Source: Methanothrix harundinacea
Lineage (GTDB): Archaea; Halobacteriota; Methanosarcinia; Methanotrichales; Methanotrichaceae
Reading direction: 5' to 3'
DNA: 31,831 nt
Assembly (NCBI GenBank): GCA_002506535.1
Contig: DAXT01000012.1
Span: forward strand, 1-31,831
The position numbers were made by a program, and so were the translations under genes. The stretch's first letter is position 1. Every line of letters starts with the position of its first letter. The notes below the pieces were generated by a model. It was not told where the DNA came from, made no database searches, and saw only the letters and a program-made list of their open reading frames with translations. Positions 8,818 through 16,243 of the stretch are shown one piece after another.

Positions 8818-9483
8818 TCACTCGACCCCTCTGCCGGTGATCAATAGCTCGGCGGTCGCCCCCTCGGGCATCGACCTGTGCTTCATCAGCCGGGCGATCC
8901 TCTTGCCCTCCCCCCTCTTCTCCAGGAAGATGGAGGTCTTGGTGGCGTGGTCCATCGCCATCCCCCCCAGGGGCCGGAGTTTACCGGTCTCGATCTCCAT
9001 GTAGACCTGGTTTGTAACCACCACCGGGATCCTGTGCCTCCTGGCCATCTCCTGGAGGTCGCCGAGCTGGGCCGCCAGCGCCCTTCGAACGGGCCTGTTG
9101 TCCTCCCCCTCGAAGGCGGCCCGGTAGAGGGATGTCGCCGAGTCGAGGATGACCAGGCCGAACTCCTTTCCCATGATCTTGGTGGCGTCTTTGATGGAGG
9201 CGTGCTGCTGCTCCAGGTTCAGCGGCTCGAAGACGACGATCTTCGCCCCCACCTCCTTCGCCCCCTCTCCTGCGATCTGCCTGAACCTCTCGACGGAGAA
9301 GCCTTCGGTATCGATGAAGATCACCTTGTAGCCCCGGCCGACCGCCCCCACCGCCAGCTGAAGGATTATATTCGTCTTGCCGGTCCCCGCCTCTCCGTAG
9401 ATCTGGGTTATGACCCCAGGCTCAAACCCCCCGCCCAAAAGCCGGTCCAGCCCCTCAGACCCCGAAGATAGCCTATCCTGCAT
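8818..9483 (-). CDS. radB: DNA repair and recombination protein RadB
   Basis: A 221-residue RecA/RadA-family ATPase consisting only of the core domain, the usual size for euryarchaeal RadB. Walker A is GEAGTGKT at residues 30-37 and Walker B is LVILDS at about 110-115. A conserved VVTNQVY (L2-like) stretch and PLGGMAMDHATKTSIFLEK near the end match the family. RadB is a RadA paralog that binds DNA, has weak ATPase activity and assists RadA in homologous recombination. The helix-hairpin-helix N-terminal domain of RadA is absent, as expected. The ATG follows GAGGGTGG on the minus strand. It lies 37 nt downstream of the DUF447 gene on the same strand and may be the last gene of that operon. Confidence 0.93.
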   Translation of the reverse strand: MQDRLSSGSEGLDRLLGGGFEPGVITQIYGEAGTGKTNIILQLAVGAVGRGYKVIFIDTEGFSVERFRQIAGEGAKEVGAKIVVFEPLNLEQQHASIKDATKIMGKEFGLVILDSATSLYRAAFEGEDNRPVRRALAAQLGDLQEMARRHRIPVVVTNQVYMEIETGKLRPLGGMAMDHATKTSIFLEKRGEGKRIARLMKHRSMPEGATAELLITGRGVE

Positions 9484-9520
9484 CGTCCACCCTCGACTTC
9501 CAACAGCCCGTCAGACCTTT

Positions 9521-10114
9521 TCAATCATCAACAGCCTGCTCCATCAGCTCTTCGAGCCGGTCCATCGCTTCGATCTCCTTGGGGCCGCCGCACCGGCCGA
9601 CGATCCGCCTGATCCTGAAGATCTCCTCGAGGTAGAGGTCGCTTCTCAGGGCGACGTAGCGGGTGGCGGCGACCGCCGCCTCCACCACCAGGTTAATCCC
9701 TCTGTTCACCGCCCGAAACTCCCTCCTCAAGACCTCCCCCCTGACGAACTCCGCCTCCGGGAGGGAGATGTCCAGATCCTTAGGCTCACATTTGAAGAGC
9801 GCCCAAGCCTCGGCGTCCCTCAGGGTCAACTCCCCGTCCCTCAAAACGAACATATCTTCGGGTATGTCGCCCAGGGCCGTCTCTACAAATAGCATCGGAT
9901 CGTGGGAGACGTTGGCGACGAACTTTCCTCCGGCCAAAATGTTGTCCCGGGTATGGGATCCGGCGAAGAGCCGGAGCGATAGTCGGTCGCCTTCCTTGAT
10001 CAGCCCCATGGGCGCGGCGTTGGGGGCGCCCATCTCACCCTCTGTGGTGGCTATTATCTCGTTGATCCCATCGAATATCCCCAGCTCCTCGATATCTCCA
10101 AGATCGTAAATCAT
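9521..10114 (-). CDS. DUF447 family probable FMN-binding protein
   Basis: A 197-residue protein. The N-terminal pattern EELGIFDGINEIIATTEGE...NAAPMGL, then RLFAGSHTRDNILAGGKFVANVSHDP, is characteristic of the archaeal DUF447 family, a split-barrel fold related to flavin-reductase / FMN-binding proteins. The substrate is unknown. The C-terminal half is helical (EAAVAATRYVALRSDLY...), as in full-length members. Its ATG overlaps the stop of the upstream CitG-like gene by 4 nt (ATGA), implying translational coupling. Family recognition is from sequence; FMN binding follows from family knowledge and is not tested by any motif here. Confidence 0.85.
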   Translation of the reverse strand: MIYDLGDIEELGIFDGINEIIATTEGEMGAPNAAPMGLIKEGDRLSLRLFAGSHTRDNILAGGKFVANVSHDPMLFVETALGDIPEDMFVLRDGELTLRDAEAWALFKCEPKDLDISLPEAEFVRGEVLRREFRAVNRGINLVVEAAVAATRYVALRSDLYLEEIFRIRRIVGRCGGPKEIEAMDRLEELMEQAVDD

Positions 10115-10983
10115 CCTTCTTCACTCCTGAGAATAGCCCCTTCCATCATGGCTATGAAGAGGGCCGCGCCGATGAGGTCTGCCGTCGATCCGGGGTTCAC
10201 GTCCTCCTCTATGAACTGATCGTCCAGCTCCCCGGCGAGGCGGAGGGTCTCGGAGACCTCGCCCCCCAGGATCGCCCTCGCCCTCCCTGACGCCTCGACC
10301 GCCCTGGCGAGGCCGAACTTGGAGGCGACGAGGCCGTCGGGGACCTGTGCCAGCGCTTCGAGGTAGGCGATTACCACCCCGTCGTTGATCCCCAGATCGC
10401 CGACCCTCTCCGCCAGGATCCGGGAGAGGTAAAAGCTCCTCTCAAAGCCCGTCGACCACTCCCTGGCCACCAGGTCGTGGCCGCAGGAGAGGCGCATCAG
10501 GTCGAGGAGGGTCCTCTTCTCCGATAGCATCCGGTCCATTGAGGTGGGGTCATCGAGGCTCATCTCCTCCACCTCCGCCACCCTGGCCCCGGCGATCTTG
10601 AAGGCGGCGTAGAACTCGACGGCGTCCTCCACGGTCGTCTCCTCCAGAACCCGGACTACCTCTTCCTGGAGATCGCCGCCTCTTCCCGCGGCTTTCGCCA
10701 GGGGGACGAGGAGGGCGATCGTCCCGAAGTGGGTGTTCTGGGATAGGCCCCACCCCCTCCAGGCCGAAACCGCCCTCCGTATCAATATGCCCGCCGGCTC
10801 TCCGCCCAGGGCGGCTTGCCTGAAGACGGGATAGGCTGAGACGGCGCTGATCAGGAAGTGGTGGAACTTGATCTCCTCGAAGTCGTGGGACCGGTCGACG
10901 TTCCCCGGCTTCGGGGTGGAGGAGAGCTCGATGAGCATCGATAGCAGTGCCCCTTGAGCTATGCGGTCGGGATCCGTCTTCAT
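10111..10983 (-). CDS. CitG-like (triphosphoribosyl-dephospho-CoA synthase family) protein
   Basis: A 290-residue protein. The N-terminal stretch ALLSMLIELSSTPKPGNVDRSHDFEEIKFHHFL matches the CitG/MdcB family signature (TPKPGLVD...SHxDM..F). GGDLQEEVVRVLEETTVEDAVEFYAAFKIAG and the LSCGHDLVAREW region also fit an all-helical CitG-type protein. Classical CitG makes the prosthetic-group precursor of citrate lyase. No citrate lyase genes are seen here, and this methanogen branch sits with a methanogenesis-marker gene, so its substrate is probably a different nucleotide or cofactor (inference). It is translationally coupled to both neighbours by 4-nt overlaps (10111-10114 and 10980-10983). Confidence 0.82.
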   Translation of the reverse strand: MKTDPDRIAQGALLSMLIELSSTPKPGNVDRSHDFEEIKFHHFLISAVSAYPVFRQAALGGEPAGILIRRAVSAWRGWGLSQNTHFGTIALLVPLAKAAGRGGDLQEEVVRVLEETTVEDAVEFYAAFKIAGARVAEVEEMSLDDPTSMDRMLSEKRTLLDLMRLSCGHDLVAREWSTGFERSFYLSRILAERVGDLGINDGVVIAYLEALAQVPDGLVASKFGLARAVEASGRARAILGGEVSETLRLAGELDDQFIEEDVNPGSTADLIGAALFIAMMEGAILRSEEG

Positions 10984-11948
10984 CTCTCCAGAAGTTCCTC
11001 AGCGAGCTTCTTCTTCAGCCTCATATACTCGTCGGGAGAGATCCCGTGCCTCTCCAGGACCGCGTCCCTCATGAAACAGGGCTTTGTTATTTTACAGCAC
11101 CAGGTGAGGCTTCCAAAGCATGTCCCCTCCCCCGGCTCCAGGGGCGTCCCCCTCGTCAGGGCGATCTTCATCTCGATGAACTCCTGGGGGGTTAAACCGA
11201 TCTTCTTTAGGGCCCCGAGGAGGGGGCAGCTCTTGACAGGGGGGCAGCAGAAGGCGACTGCCCGCAGGTCCCCCCCGGAGCAGATGTGCTTTGGGGCGTT
11301 GTACCAGCCGACGATCTTCTGGTATCTCTTCAGGGCGTCGGCGAGCCAATTGACGAACTCGGGGTCCGCCTTCTCCGATAAGGATATCATATCCGCCCCC
11401 ATGGAGAGGATCTCCTTGGCGGCCTTGAAGTCGCCGACATCGATCCTCACCATGATGGGGGGGGATCCGCCTTCTGATATCCTCTTCACCACCTTCGCCG
11501 CCCCGGGGCCGGCCCCCCGGAGGTCGAGGTGGAGGAAGTCGGCCCCCGCCACCTTCAGCTCCCTTCCCAAGGTCTTGAGATCCCCGACGGCGTCGGGGCC
11601 CGCCCTCACCGATAGGGCGGCCCCCGTCCCCTTGACCGCTTCTACGGCGTCAGCGATCCCGTCGGTCCGGGGGAGGACCACCTCCATCAGCCGCCGCTCC
11701 TCCGCGGCCATCCTCCCCGCCTCCGCCAGGTCGTCTATATCTCCCCCGGCGGTTGAGAACCCCAGGGCCGACCCGCTCCGCCACTCTTCCATCGCCCTCT
11801 TTATCTCCGATGGGGCTACCTCGGATAGGTCGAAACGCCCCAGCATTACCAGCCCTGCGGAGCCGTTGAGGCCTGCGAGGTCGCGGGAGCCCTTCGGCGA
11901 GACGATCGCCAGAGGATTGTCCAGTTTCAGGTATCCGATTTCAAGCAT
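10980..11948 (-). CDS. Methanogenesis marker 9 protein: TIM-barrel plus eight-cysteine domain
   Basis: 322 residues from the ATG at 11948; a TTG at 11951 has an equally good GGAG spacing. Residues 1-210 look like a nifR3/DHOD-type TIM barrel (ADFLHLDLRGAGPGAAKVVKRI, PIMVRIDVGDFKAAKEILSMGADMISL). Residues 215-322 are the methanogenesis marker 9 domain. It has exactly eight cysteines (C223, C234, C235, C241, C277, C284, C285, C291) arranged around two [FW]CCxxxKxC motifs, FCCPPVKSC and WCCKITKPC. The domain is known from methanogens and its role is unknown; the cysteines suggest iron-sulfur or zinc binding. It is the first gene of a tightly coupled operon with the CitG-like and DUF447 genes. 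Confidence 0.9.
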   Translation of the reverse strand: MLEIGYLKLDNPLAIVSPKGSRDLAGLNGSAGLVMLGRFDLSEVAPSEIKRAMEEWRSGSALGFSTAGGDIDDLAEAGRMAAEERRLMEVVLPRTDGIADAVEAVKGTGAALSVRAGPDAVGDLKTLGRELKVAGADFLHLDLRGAGPGAAKVVKRISEGGSPPIMVRIDVGDFKAAKEILSMGADMISLSEKADPEFVNWLADALKRYQKIVGWYNAPKHICSGGDLRAVAFCCPPVKSCPLLGALKKIGLTPQEFIEMKIALTRGTPLEPGEGTCFGSLTWCCKITKPCFMRDAVLERHGISPDEYMRLKKKLAEELLER

Positions 11949-12042
11949 CAATATCGGGCTCCATCTCGACTCCCTCCGCAGGGATATCAGCTTTTCGGCC
12001 TGGCCTCGCCTTCGACGGCCCGGCGTTTGAAGCCGTCATTCT

Positions 12043-12050
12043 GATATAAT
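12043..12050 (-). promoter_or_regulatory. TATA box of the marker-9 operon
   Basis: The minus strand reads GGATTATATCAG, a reasonable TATA box. It would start RNA near 12020, leaving an untranslated leader of about 70 nt before the marker-9 start. It lies just past the T-run that ends the desulforedoxin transcript. Confidence 0.45.
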
Positions 12051-12058
12051 CCTGGGTT

Positions 12059-12066
12059 AAAAAAAA
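12059..12066 (-). terminator. Poly-T terminator after the desulforedoxin gene
   Basis: Eight consecutive T on the minus strand begin 6 nt after the desulforedoxin stop codon. No strong stem precedes them. Archaeal RNA polymerase commonly ends at such T-runs. Confidence 0.5.
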
Positions 12067-12072
12067 GGCCGA

Positions 12073-12195
12073 TCAGCCCTTCCTGGCCGGGACCATCGGC
12101 TTTCCGCAGCATACGAGCTGGCCTGCGCCAGCCTCTTTGACCTCGACCACGTTTCCGCAGACGTCACACCGATAAACCTCACCTACTTTGGTCAT
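12073..12195 (-). CDS. Desulforedoxin (40-residue rubredoxin-like iron protein)
   Basis: A 40-residue protein easily missed by length cut-offs. It has the desulforedoxin pattern: VYRCDVCG (C10, C13) and LVCCGKPM (C29, C30), i.e. C-x2-C...CC. The motifs and length match stand-alone desulforedoxins and the N-terminal domain of desulfoferrodoxin. The four Cys bind one iron in an Fe(S-Cys)4 centre, giving a small electron carrier likely tied to superoxide or oxygen defence in anaerobes. The ATG is preceded by GAGGTGAT at 6-nt spacing, a near-perfect Shine-Dalgarno site. A TTATAAG element at about 12225-12231 may be its TATA box, though the predicted RNA start then falls close to the Shine-Dalgarno site. 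No superoxide reductase catalytic domain is attached. Confidence 0.9.
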   Translation of the reverse strand: MTKVGEVYRCDVCGNVVEVKEAGAGQLVCCGKPMVPARKG

Positions 12196-12253
12196 ATCTT
12201 ATCACCTCTGACCTGAATAGGAAGCTTATAACCTTAAGTCTCTTTTGCCAAGG

Positions 12254-13045
12254 CTACGGTCCCTCAAACCCCTCGACGAAGCTTCTGATGCAGAGGGGGA
12301 GGTCCTGGTGATAGCCGCCCTCCAGGACGGCGAACCTGCGACCTATGCACCTCTCTTCCGCCCCCTCCCGGAGGATCCGGCCGATCTCGCGGTAATCGGC
12401 GAGGTCGAGGAGGCCGCCCCAGTCGAGAGCGTAGGTGTCAAACCCCGCCGAGACGGCGAGGAGGTCGAAGTCGGATTGCGCGACGGTCCTCTCCACCTGG
12501 CCGATGTAGCCGGCCGGGTCGAGGGCGAGGTAGTCGAAACCGGGGTCGATGGCGCCTATGTTCGCGACCTTCACGCCGTCATCCCACCGGAATATCCCGA
12601 CGGTCCCGTCGCCGTAGTGGAGGTCGATGTCGACGATCAGGACCTTACCCGTCCGCCCCTCGATCTTGCCCTCTATCCGATCTTCAATCTTCCTGACGGC
12701 GACGGCGACGTTGTTGAGGTAGCACATCCCCCAGGCGTGGTCGCTCGCGGCGTGGTGGCCCGGCGGCCTGACCAGGGCGAAGGCTTCCTCGCCCCCGAGG
12801 GCGATCTCGGCGGCGAGGCAGGCTCCCCCGGCCGCCAGCAGGGCGGGAGCCAGCATCCCCTTCCTTCTTACCATCTCAATGTACTCTCTGCTGTGGACCC
12901 TCGATACCTCTTCGAGGCTTGCGGGGAGGGGCTCAATAAAATCATAGCTCTGAAGCTTTCGGGCGGAGAGCCTCGCCCGGTCGGGGCCCTCGACGGGGTT
13001 TGTCGAGTACCGCTCAGCGAACTTCTCCGAATATACGATCTTCAC
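12254..13045 (-). CDS. Histone-deacetylase-family hydrolase (acetoin-utilisation / acetylpolyamine amidohydrolase type)
   Basis: A 263-residue zinc hydrolase. Family motifs are in order: RPPGHHA (H97-H98), DIDLHYGDGT (D139, zinc ligands D141 and H143), SAGFD (zinc ligand D203) and LEGGY (catalytic Y245). All catalytic residues are present, so activity is expected on an acetyl-amide such as acetyl-lysine or an acetylpolyamine. It is shorter than typical HDAC-superfamily proteins (about 340 residues) through compact loops rather than truncation. It starts with GTG, with GAGGT about 7 nt upstream. The gene is 55 nt downstream of the radical SAM gene, same strand, perhaps co-transcribed. The natural substrate cannot be read from sequence. 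Confidence 0.9.
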   Translation of the reverse strand: MKIVYSEKFAERYSTNPVEGPDRARLSARKLQSYDFIEPLPASLEEVSRVHSREYIEMVRRKGMLAPALLAAGGACLAAEIALGGEEAFALVRPPGHHAASDHAWGMCYLNNVAVAVRKIEDRIEGKIEGRTGKVLIVDIDLHYGDGTVGIFRWDDGVKVANIGAIDPGFDYLALDPAGYIGQVERTVAQSDFDLLAVSAGFDTYALDWGGLLDLADYREIGRILREGAEERCIGRRFAVLEGGYHQDLPLCIRSFVEGFEGP

Positions 13046-13100
13046 GATCGTACCTCGGCCAGCTTCGAAGTCATCTCTTCTCCCCTCAATCCTTTCCCCT

Positions 13101-14537
13101 TCAATCCCGATCCAGCATCCTCGGGCCGGCGGCGTAGTCGAACCTGTTAGCCCTGACGAGGCAGGATAACAGCACCCTGACCCCGGCGACCCCCGCCTCG
13201 CCGTAGGCCTTCCTCCAGATCCTCGCAGACGACCGCAGGGGCGCCGTCCGTGGGTTCACCCTCCTCATCGACCAGTCCAGGAGCTGCTCCATCTCCTCCG
13301 GCGAGATATTCGGGTGGTTCCAGACGAGGTGCTTTCCGTCGAAGTGGTGGTAGTCGAGGTCGGATATCCCGTACCTTCCAGCCACCTCCTCCCAGAGCTT
13401 CGTTCTGGGGAGGGGGGTGAGAACGCAGATCTGGGTGAGGTCGAGCTTGAGGGAGGCTAGCCTCTCGACGTCCTCTCTTATCGACGCTGCAGTATCCGTC
13501 GGAAAGCCGATCATGTAGTAGCCGACGGTCCCCAGGCCGTAGCTCTTCAGTTTTTCGACCGTCTCCATGATCTCCCCGGCCCCTTCCCGCTTCGCGACGC
13601 CGTCGAGGACCTCCTGGTGGAGGTTCTCGATCCCGATGGCGGCGCCCGCAAAGCCCCTGACGGGGTTTTTGCCTCCTCCCCGGCGGGACGGCCGCTGCCT
13701 CCTCATCTGCGCCCACTCGTCGATCTTATCTATCAGGTAGTCGGCCCGGGCCATGCACCCCCAGACCATCCCGTACTCGTCGAGGAGGTCGACGACTTTG
13801 TCGGCATGCCTCCGGTTCGCCCCGAAGCTCTCGTCCTCGATGACGACGACGTTGATCCCCTGGTCCCTGTAGTACGACAAAACCCTCTCGATCGACTCCA
13901 GGGGGAGGGGGCTCGGCCTGTTACAGAAGGAGGTCGCCTGGCAGAAGCTGCAGCCGACGGAGCATCCCCGGATGGTGAAGAGGGCGCCGTAGATGTTCAG
14001 CTTCAGGCCGATGGGGGTGTCGAGGTGCTCGATGAGGGGCGGGTGAATGATCCTGTCGACCTTTCTGTTGAAGAATCGGGCGACCTGCTCCTCGGCGTAG
14101 CCGACGAAGACCCTGTCGAACTTCTCCTGGACTGACGGGGTGAGGGCGCCGTAGTTTCCGGCCCAGACCTCGCCGACCGCCCCGGACGCTCGGGCGAAAT
14201 CTGCCATCTCCAGCGCCTCCTCCGTCTCGCTTATGTAGAAGGATATCCCGACGACGTCCCACCCCTCTTCGAGCCTCTCTTTGTACCCCTCGAAGGTGGG
14301 AAACTCGACGATCTGCAGCTCCGGGATGTTCTGCTTAAGGAATCGCAGGCCGAAGGACTGGTCCCTCGGCCATCGGAACCGAAACCACCTCGACCGGGAG
14401 TTGGCGCCGATGTAGTCGTACCCCTCCCCCTCTCTATACACCGTCGTGAAGAGGACCCGGGGGGGCGCCTGAGGCGCAGGCTCCGTCATATCGTCAGGGG
14501 TGATTCCGTCCCGCTCTTCATGATCGTCGATCGTCAT
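13101..14537 (-). CDS. Radical SAM protein with degenerate B12-binding-type N-domain
   Basis: A 478-residue protein. Residues about 25-155 form a Rossmann-like domain (DVVGISFYISETEEALEMAD, then GEVWAGNYGALTP) like the cobalamin-binding domain of class B radical SAM enzymes, but the DxHxxG cobalamin-ligand motif is missing. The radical SAM core carries the CxxxCxxC cluster at C192, C196, C199 (IRGCSVGCSFCQ), with C205 nearby. Further SAM-barrel signals are VVVIEDESFGAN, GAAIGIENLHQEVLDG and GYYMIGFPTDT. The C-terminal 100 residues are family-specific. Reaction unknown: such proteins methylate or rearrange lipids, cofactors or proteins. It does not look like the Mcr arginine methylase Mmp10. 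The start has GGAG 8 nt upstream; M17 is an alternative. Confidence 0.85.
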   Translation of the reverse strand: MTIDDHEERDGITPDDMTEPAPQAPPRVLFTTVYREGEGYDYIGANSRSRWFRFRWPRDQSFGLRFLKQNIPELQIVEFPTFEGYKERLEEGWDVVGISFYISETEEALEMADFARASGAVGEVWAGNYGALTPSVQEKFDRVFVGYAEEQVARFFNRKVDRIIHPPLIEHLDTPIGLKLNIYGALFTIRGCSVGCSFCQATSFCNRPSPLPLESIERVLSYYRDQGINVVVIEDESFGANRRHADKVVDLLDEYGMVWGCMARADYLIDKIDEWAQMRRQRPSRRGGGKNPVRGFAGAAIGIENLHQEVLDGVAKREGAGEIMETVEKLKSYGLGTVGYYMIGFPTDTAASIREDVERLASLKLDLTQICVLTPLPRTKLWEEVAGRYGISDLDYHHFDGKHLVWNHPNISPEEMEQLLDWSMRRVNPRTAPLRSSARIWRKAYGEAGVAGVRVLLSCLVRANRFDYAAGPRMLDRD

Positions 14538-14563
14538 CGGTCGTCTCCATAATTATCGCCACC

Positions 14564-14576
14564 GTTTAATTTAAAC
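14564..14576 (-). promoter_or_regulatory. Palindromic TATA-like element upstream of the radical SAM gene
   Basis: GTTTAATTTAAAC is a perfect odd palindrome whose centre is about 33 nt before the minus-strand ATG at 14537. It would place the RNA start just ahead of the GGAG ribosome-binding site. It could also serve as an operator. Confidence 0.4.
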
Positions 14577-14748
14577 TCGATTTCGGTGTCACCGCTCCTT
14601 CCTCTATCCCGCCATTAAATATAGTTCGTGACCGGATACATAATGGGCGACCCCCGGGGCGATATTCATCATGAAGGAGGCGATGAGCCCCGTCAGATCC
14701 AGGCCCTCCCATCAATTGATTAAGATTCGATGATATAATCTCACCAGC

Positions 14749-15351
14749 ATGTCCGAAGTTGATAAGCTCGAAGCCTACCGCTCGAAGAGAGACTTCGCCA
14801 AGACCAGCGAGCCCCCCGGCTCCGGCGGGATAAAGCCAGGCGATAAGCCCCGCTTCTCGGTCCAGAAGCACAGGTCCAAGAGGCTCCACTACGACCTGCG
14901 CCTCGAGGTCGGGGGCGTTCTTCGCTCCTGGGCGGTCCCCAAGGGCCCATCCCTCGATACGAAGACGAAGCGGCTCGCCGTCCCCACCGAGGACCACCCC
15001 CTCGACTACATCGACTTTGAGGGGACGATCCCCACAGGAGAGTACGGAGCCGGCACCGTCATCGTCTGGGATATCGGGACCTACAAGAACACCACCAACG
15101 CCGATGAAAAGGAGGTCCCGATCTCCGAGGCCCTGGAGCGGGGCCACGCCACCTTCATTCTCTCCGGAAAGAAGCTTCGTGGCGGCTATGCCCTCACCCG
15201 GACCGGCCGGGGGAAGAACGAGCGGTGGATCCTGGTGAAGATGAAGGACGACTTCGCGAAAGCCGATGAGGACGTCCTGGAGGCGGAGCCAGATTCCGCC
15301 CTGACTGGGAGGTCCCTGGAGGAGGTGGAAGAAGAGGGGCGGGCTGCATAA
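14749..15351 (+). CDS. Stand-alone LigD-type 3'-phosphoesterase (PE) domain protein
   Basis: A 200-residue protein matching the DNA-polymerase-ligase N-terminal (PE) domain of bacterial LigD. Core motifs are FSVQKHRSKRLHYDLRLE (H41, H47, D49, R51), LRSWAVPKGPSLD, EDHPLDYIDFEGTIPTGEYG (H83) and GTVIVWDIG. The His/Asp manganese ligands of characterised PE enzymes are in place. These remove 3'-phosphate or 3'-ribonucleotides from DNA ends, a healing step before ligation in end joining. No ligase or primase/polymerase domain is fused and no Ku gene is in the window, so it acts alone or with distant partners. The only plus-strand gene in this stretch, with no clear Shine-Dalgarno site. TTGATTAAG at 14717-14725 could be a TATA element giving an almost leaderless RNA (low certainty). 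Confidence 0.93.
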   Translation: MSEVDKLEAYRSKRDFAKTSEPPGSGGIKPGDKPRFSVQKHRSKRLHYDLRLEVGGVLRSWAVPKGPSLDTKTKRLAVPTEDHPLDYIDFEGTIPTGEYGAGTVIVWDIGTYKNTTNADEKEVPISEALERGHATFILSGKKLRGGYALTRTGRGKNERWILVKMKDDFAKADEDVLEAEPDSALTGRSLEEVEEEGRAA

Positions 15352-15414
15352 GACGCAGCAGCGACGATCTGAGGGCGGAAGATTCGATACTGGACGATCT
15401 GTTTTGCCGCCTCT

Positions 15415-16209
15415 TCAGATCCCGGGCCTCTCCGCCACCGCCTCCAACCTCACCATCCCGACGTGGACCTTCCCCTCGCCGTCGGGGGGATGGAGGCGGA
15501 GGTACCGCCCGACGACCTCGGATATGAACTCCCGGCGGCGGTCCTCAGGGACCCTCTCTAGATAGGGAAGCCAGGTAGACTCGATCCAGCCTGCGAAATC
15601 CTGCGCCCCTGGCTGGACCATATCCTTGGGGATCAGCTCGACCCTTTTTGGGTCTAACCCCGCCTCTTCGATCCAGATCCGGTACTCTTCGGGGCCGAAG
15701 AAGGCGTACCGGAAGTCGAAACCCTCGAAGGAGCGGCGCCATCTGTCCTCGGCGATCAAATCGTCGGCTATCTGGAGGGGAACGGCGGCGTTCCCCCGTC
15801 CGCCGAACGTGAGGAAGGCCCTCCCGCCGGGCCTGAGGGCGTCTCGGATCCCCCGGAGAACGGGTACGTGGTCGCTGACCCAGTGGAGGGCGGCGAAGGA
15901 GACGACGATCTCGAACTCCCCGTCGAAGTCGAGGTTTCGGGCATCGCCCATCTGAAACGACAGGTTTGGGTGCTCCTCTTGCGGATGCCTCTCCACGGCG
16001 AAGGCGACCATCGCTGCAGAGCTGTCGATCCCCAGGACCGATCCATCGGGTACGAGTTCCGCGATCTTCGCCGTGATCCTGCCGTCGCCGCAGCCTATGT
16101 CCAAGACCCTCTCACTGCCTGCGATATCGATCTTGGACAATAGCTCTTCTGCCCATAATTGCTGGGCCAAAGAGCTCTTCTCGTACTTATCCGGCCTCCA
16201 GTTGTGCAA
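15415..16209 (-). CDS. Class I SAM-dependent methyltransferase (trans-aconitate methyltransferase-like)
   Basis: A 264-residue protein. Motif I is VLDIGCGDG (residues 35-43), the acidic ribose-binding residue lies in VLGIDSSAAM, motif II is MGDARNLDF, and FEIVVSFAALHWVSDH resembles the Tam / methyltransferase-11 group (SNAALHW). The N-terminus HNWRPDKYEKSSLAQQLWAEELLS is also typical of that group. It transfers methyl from SAM to a small molecule; the substrate is uncertain, because the family covers trans-aconitate, malonyl-ACP and others. It starts with TTG; GAGGGG lies about 8 nt upstream and no in-frame ATG fits better. It ends the minus-strand set with the glycosyltransferase 34 nt upstream. 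Confidence 0.85.
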   Translation of the reverse strand: MHNWRPDKYEKSSLAQQLWAEELLSKIDIAGSERVLDIGCGDGRITAKIAELVPDGSVLGIDSSAAMVAFAVERHPQEEHPNLSFQMGDARNLDFDGEFEIVVSFAALHWVSDHVPVLRGIRDALRPGGRAFLTFGGRGNAAVPLQIADDLIAEDRWRRSFEGFDFRYAFFGPEEYRIWIEEAGLDPKRVELIPKDMVQPGAQDFAGWIESTWLPYLERVPEDRRREFISEVVGRYLRLHPPDGEGKVHVGMVRLEAVAERPGI

Positions 16210-16243
16210 TCTCCATCCCCTCTAGAAAGGTCGTTTCCAAAGG

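Noticed and set aside
10954..12030. 358-codon open frame on the plus strand
   Set aside because: Antisense to the marker-9 gene; Ser/Arg/Pro-rich with no domain.
12245..13150. 301-codon open frame on the plus strand
   Set aside because: Antisense to the HDAC-family gene, which has all catalytic motifs.
13101..14537. Mmp10, the Mcr arginine methylase
   Set aside because: The domain order differs: the B12-like domain is N-terminal and lacks the ligand motif, and no mcr or marker-10 context is present.
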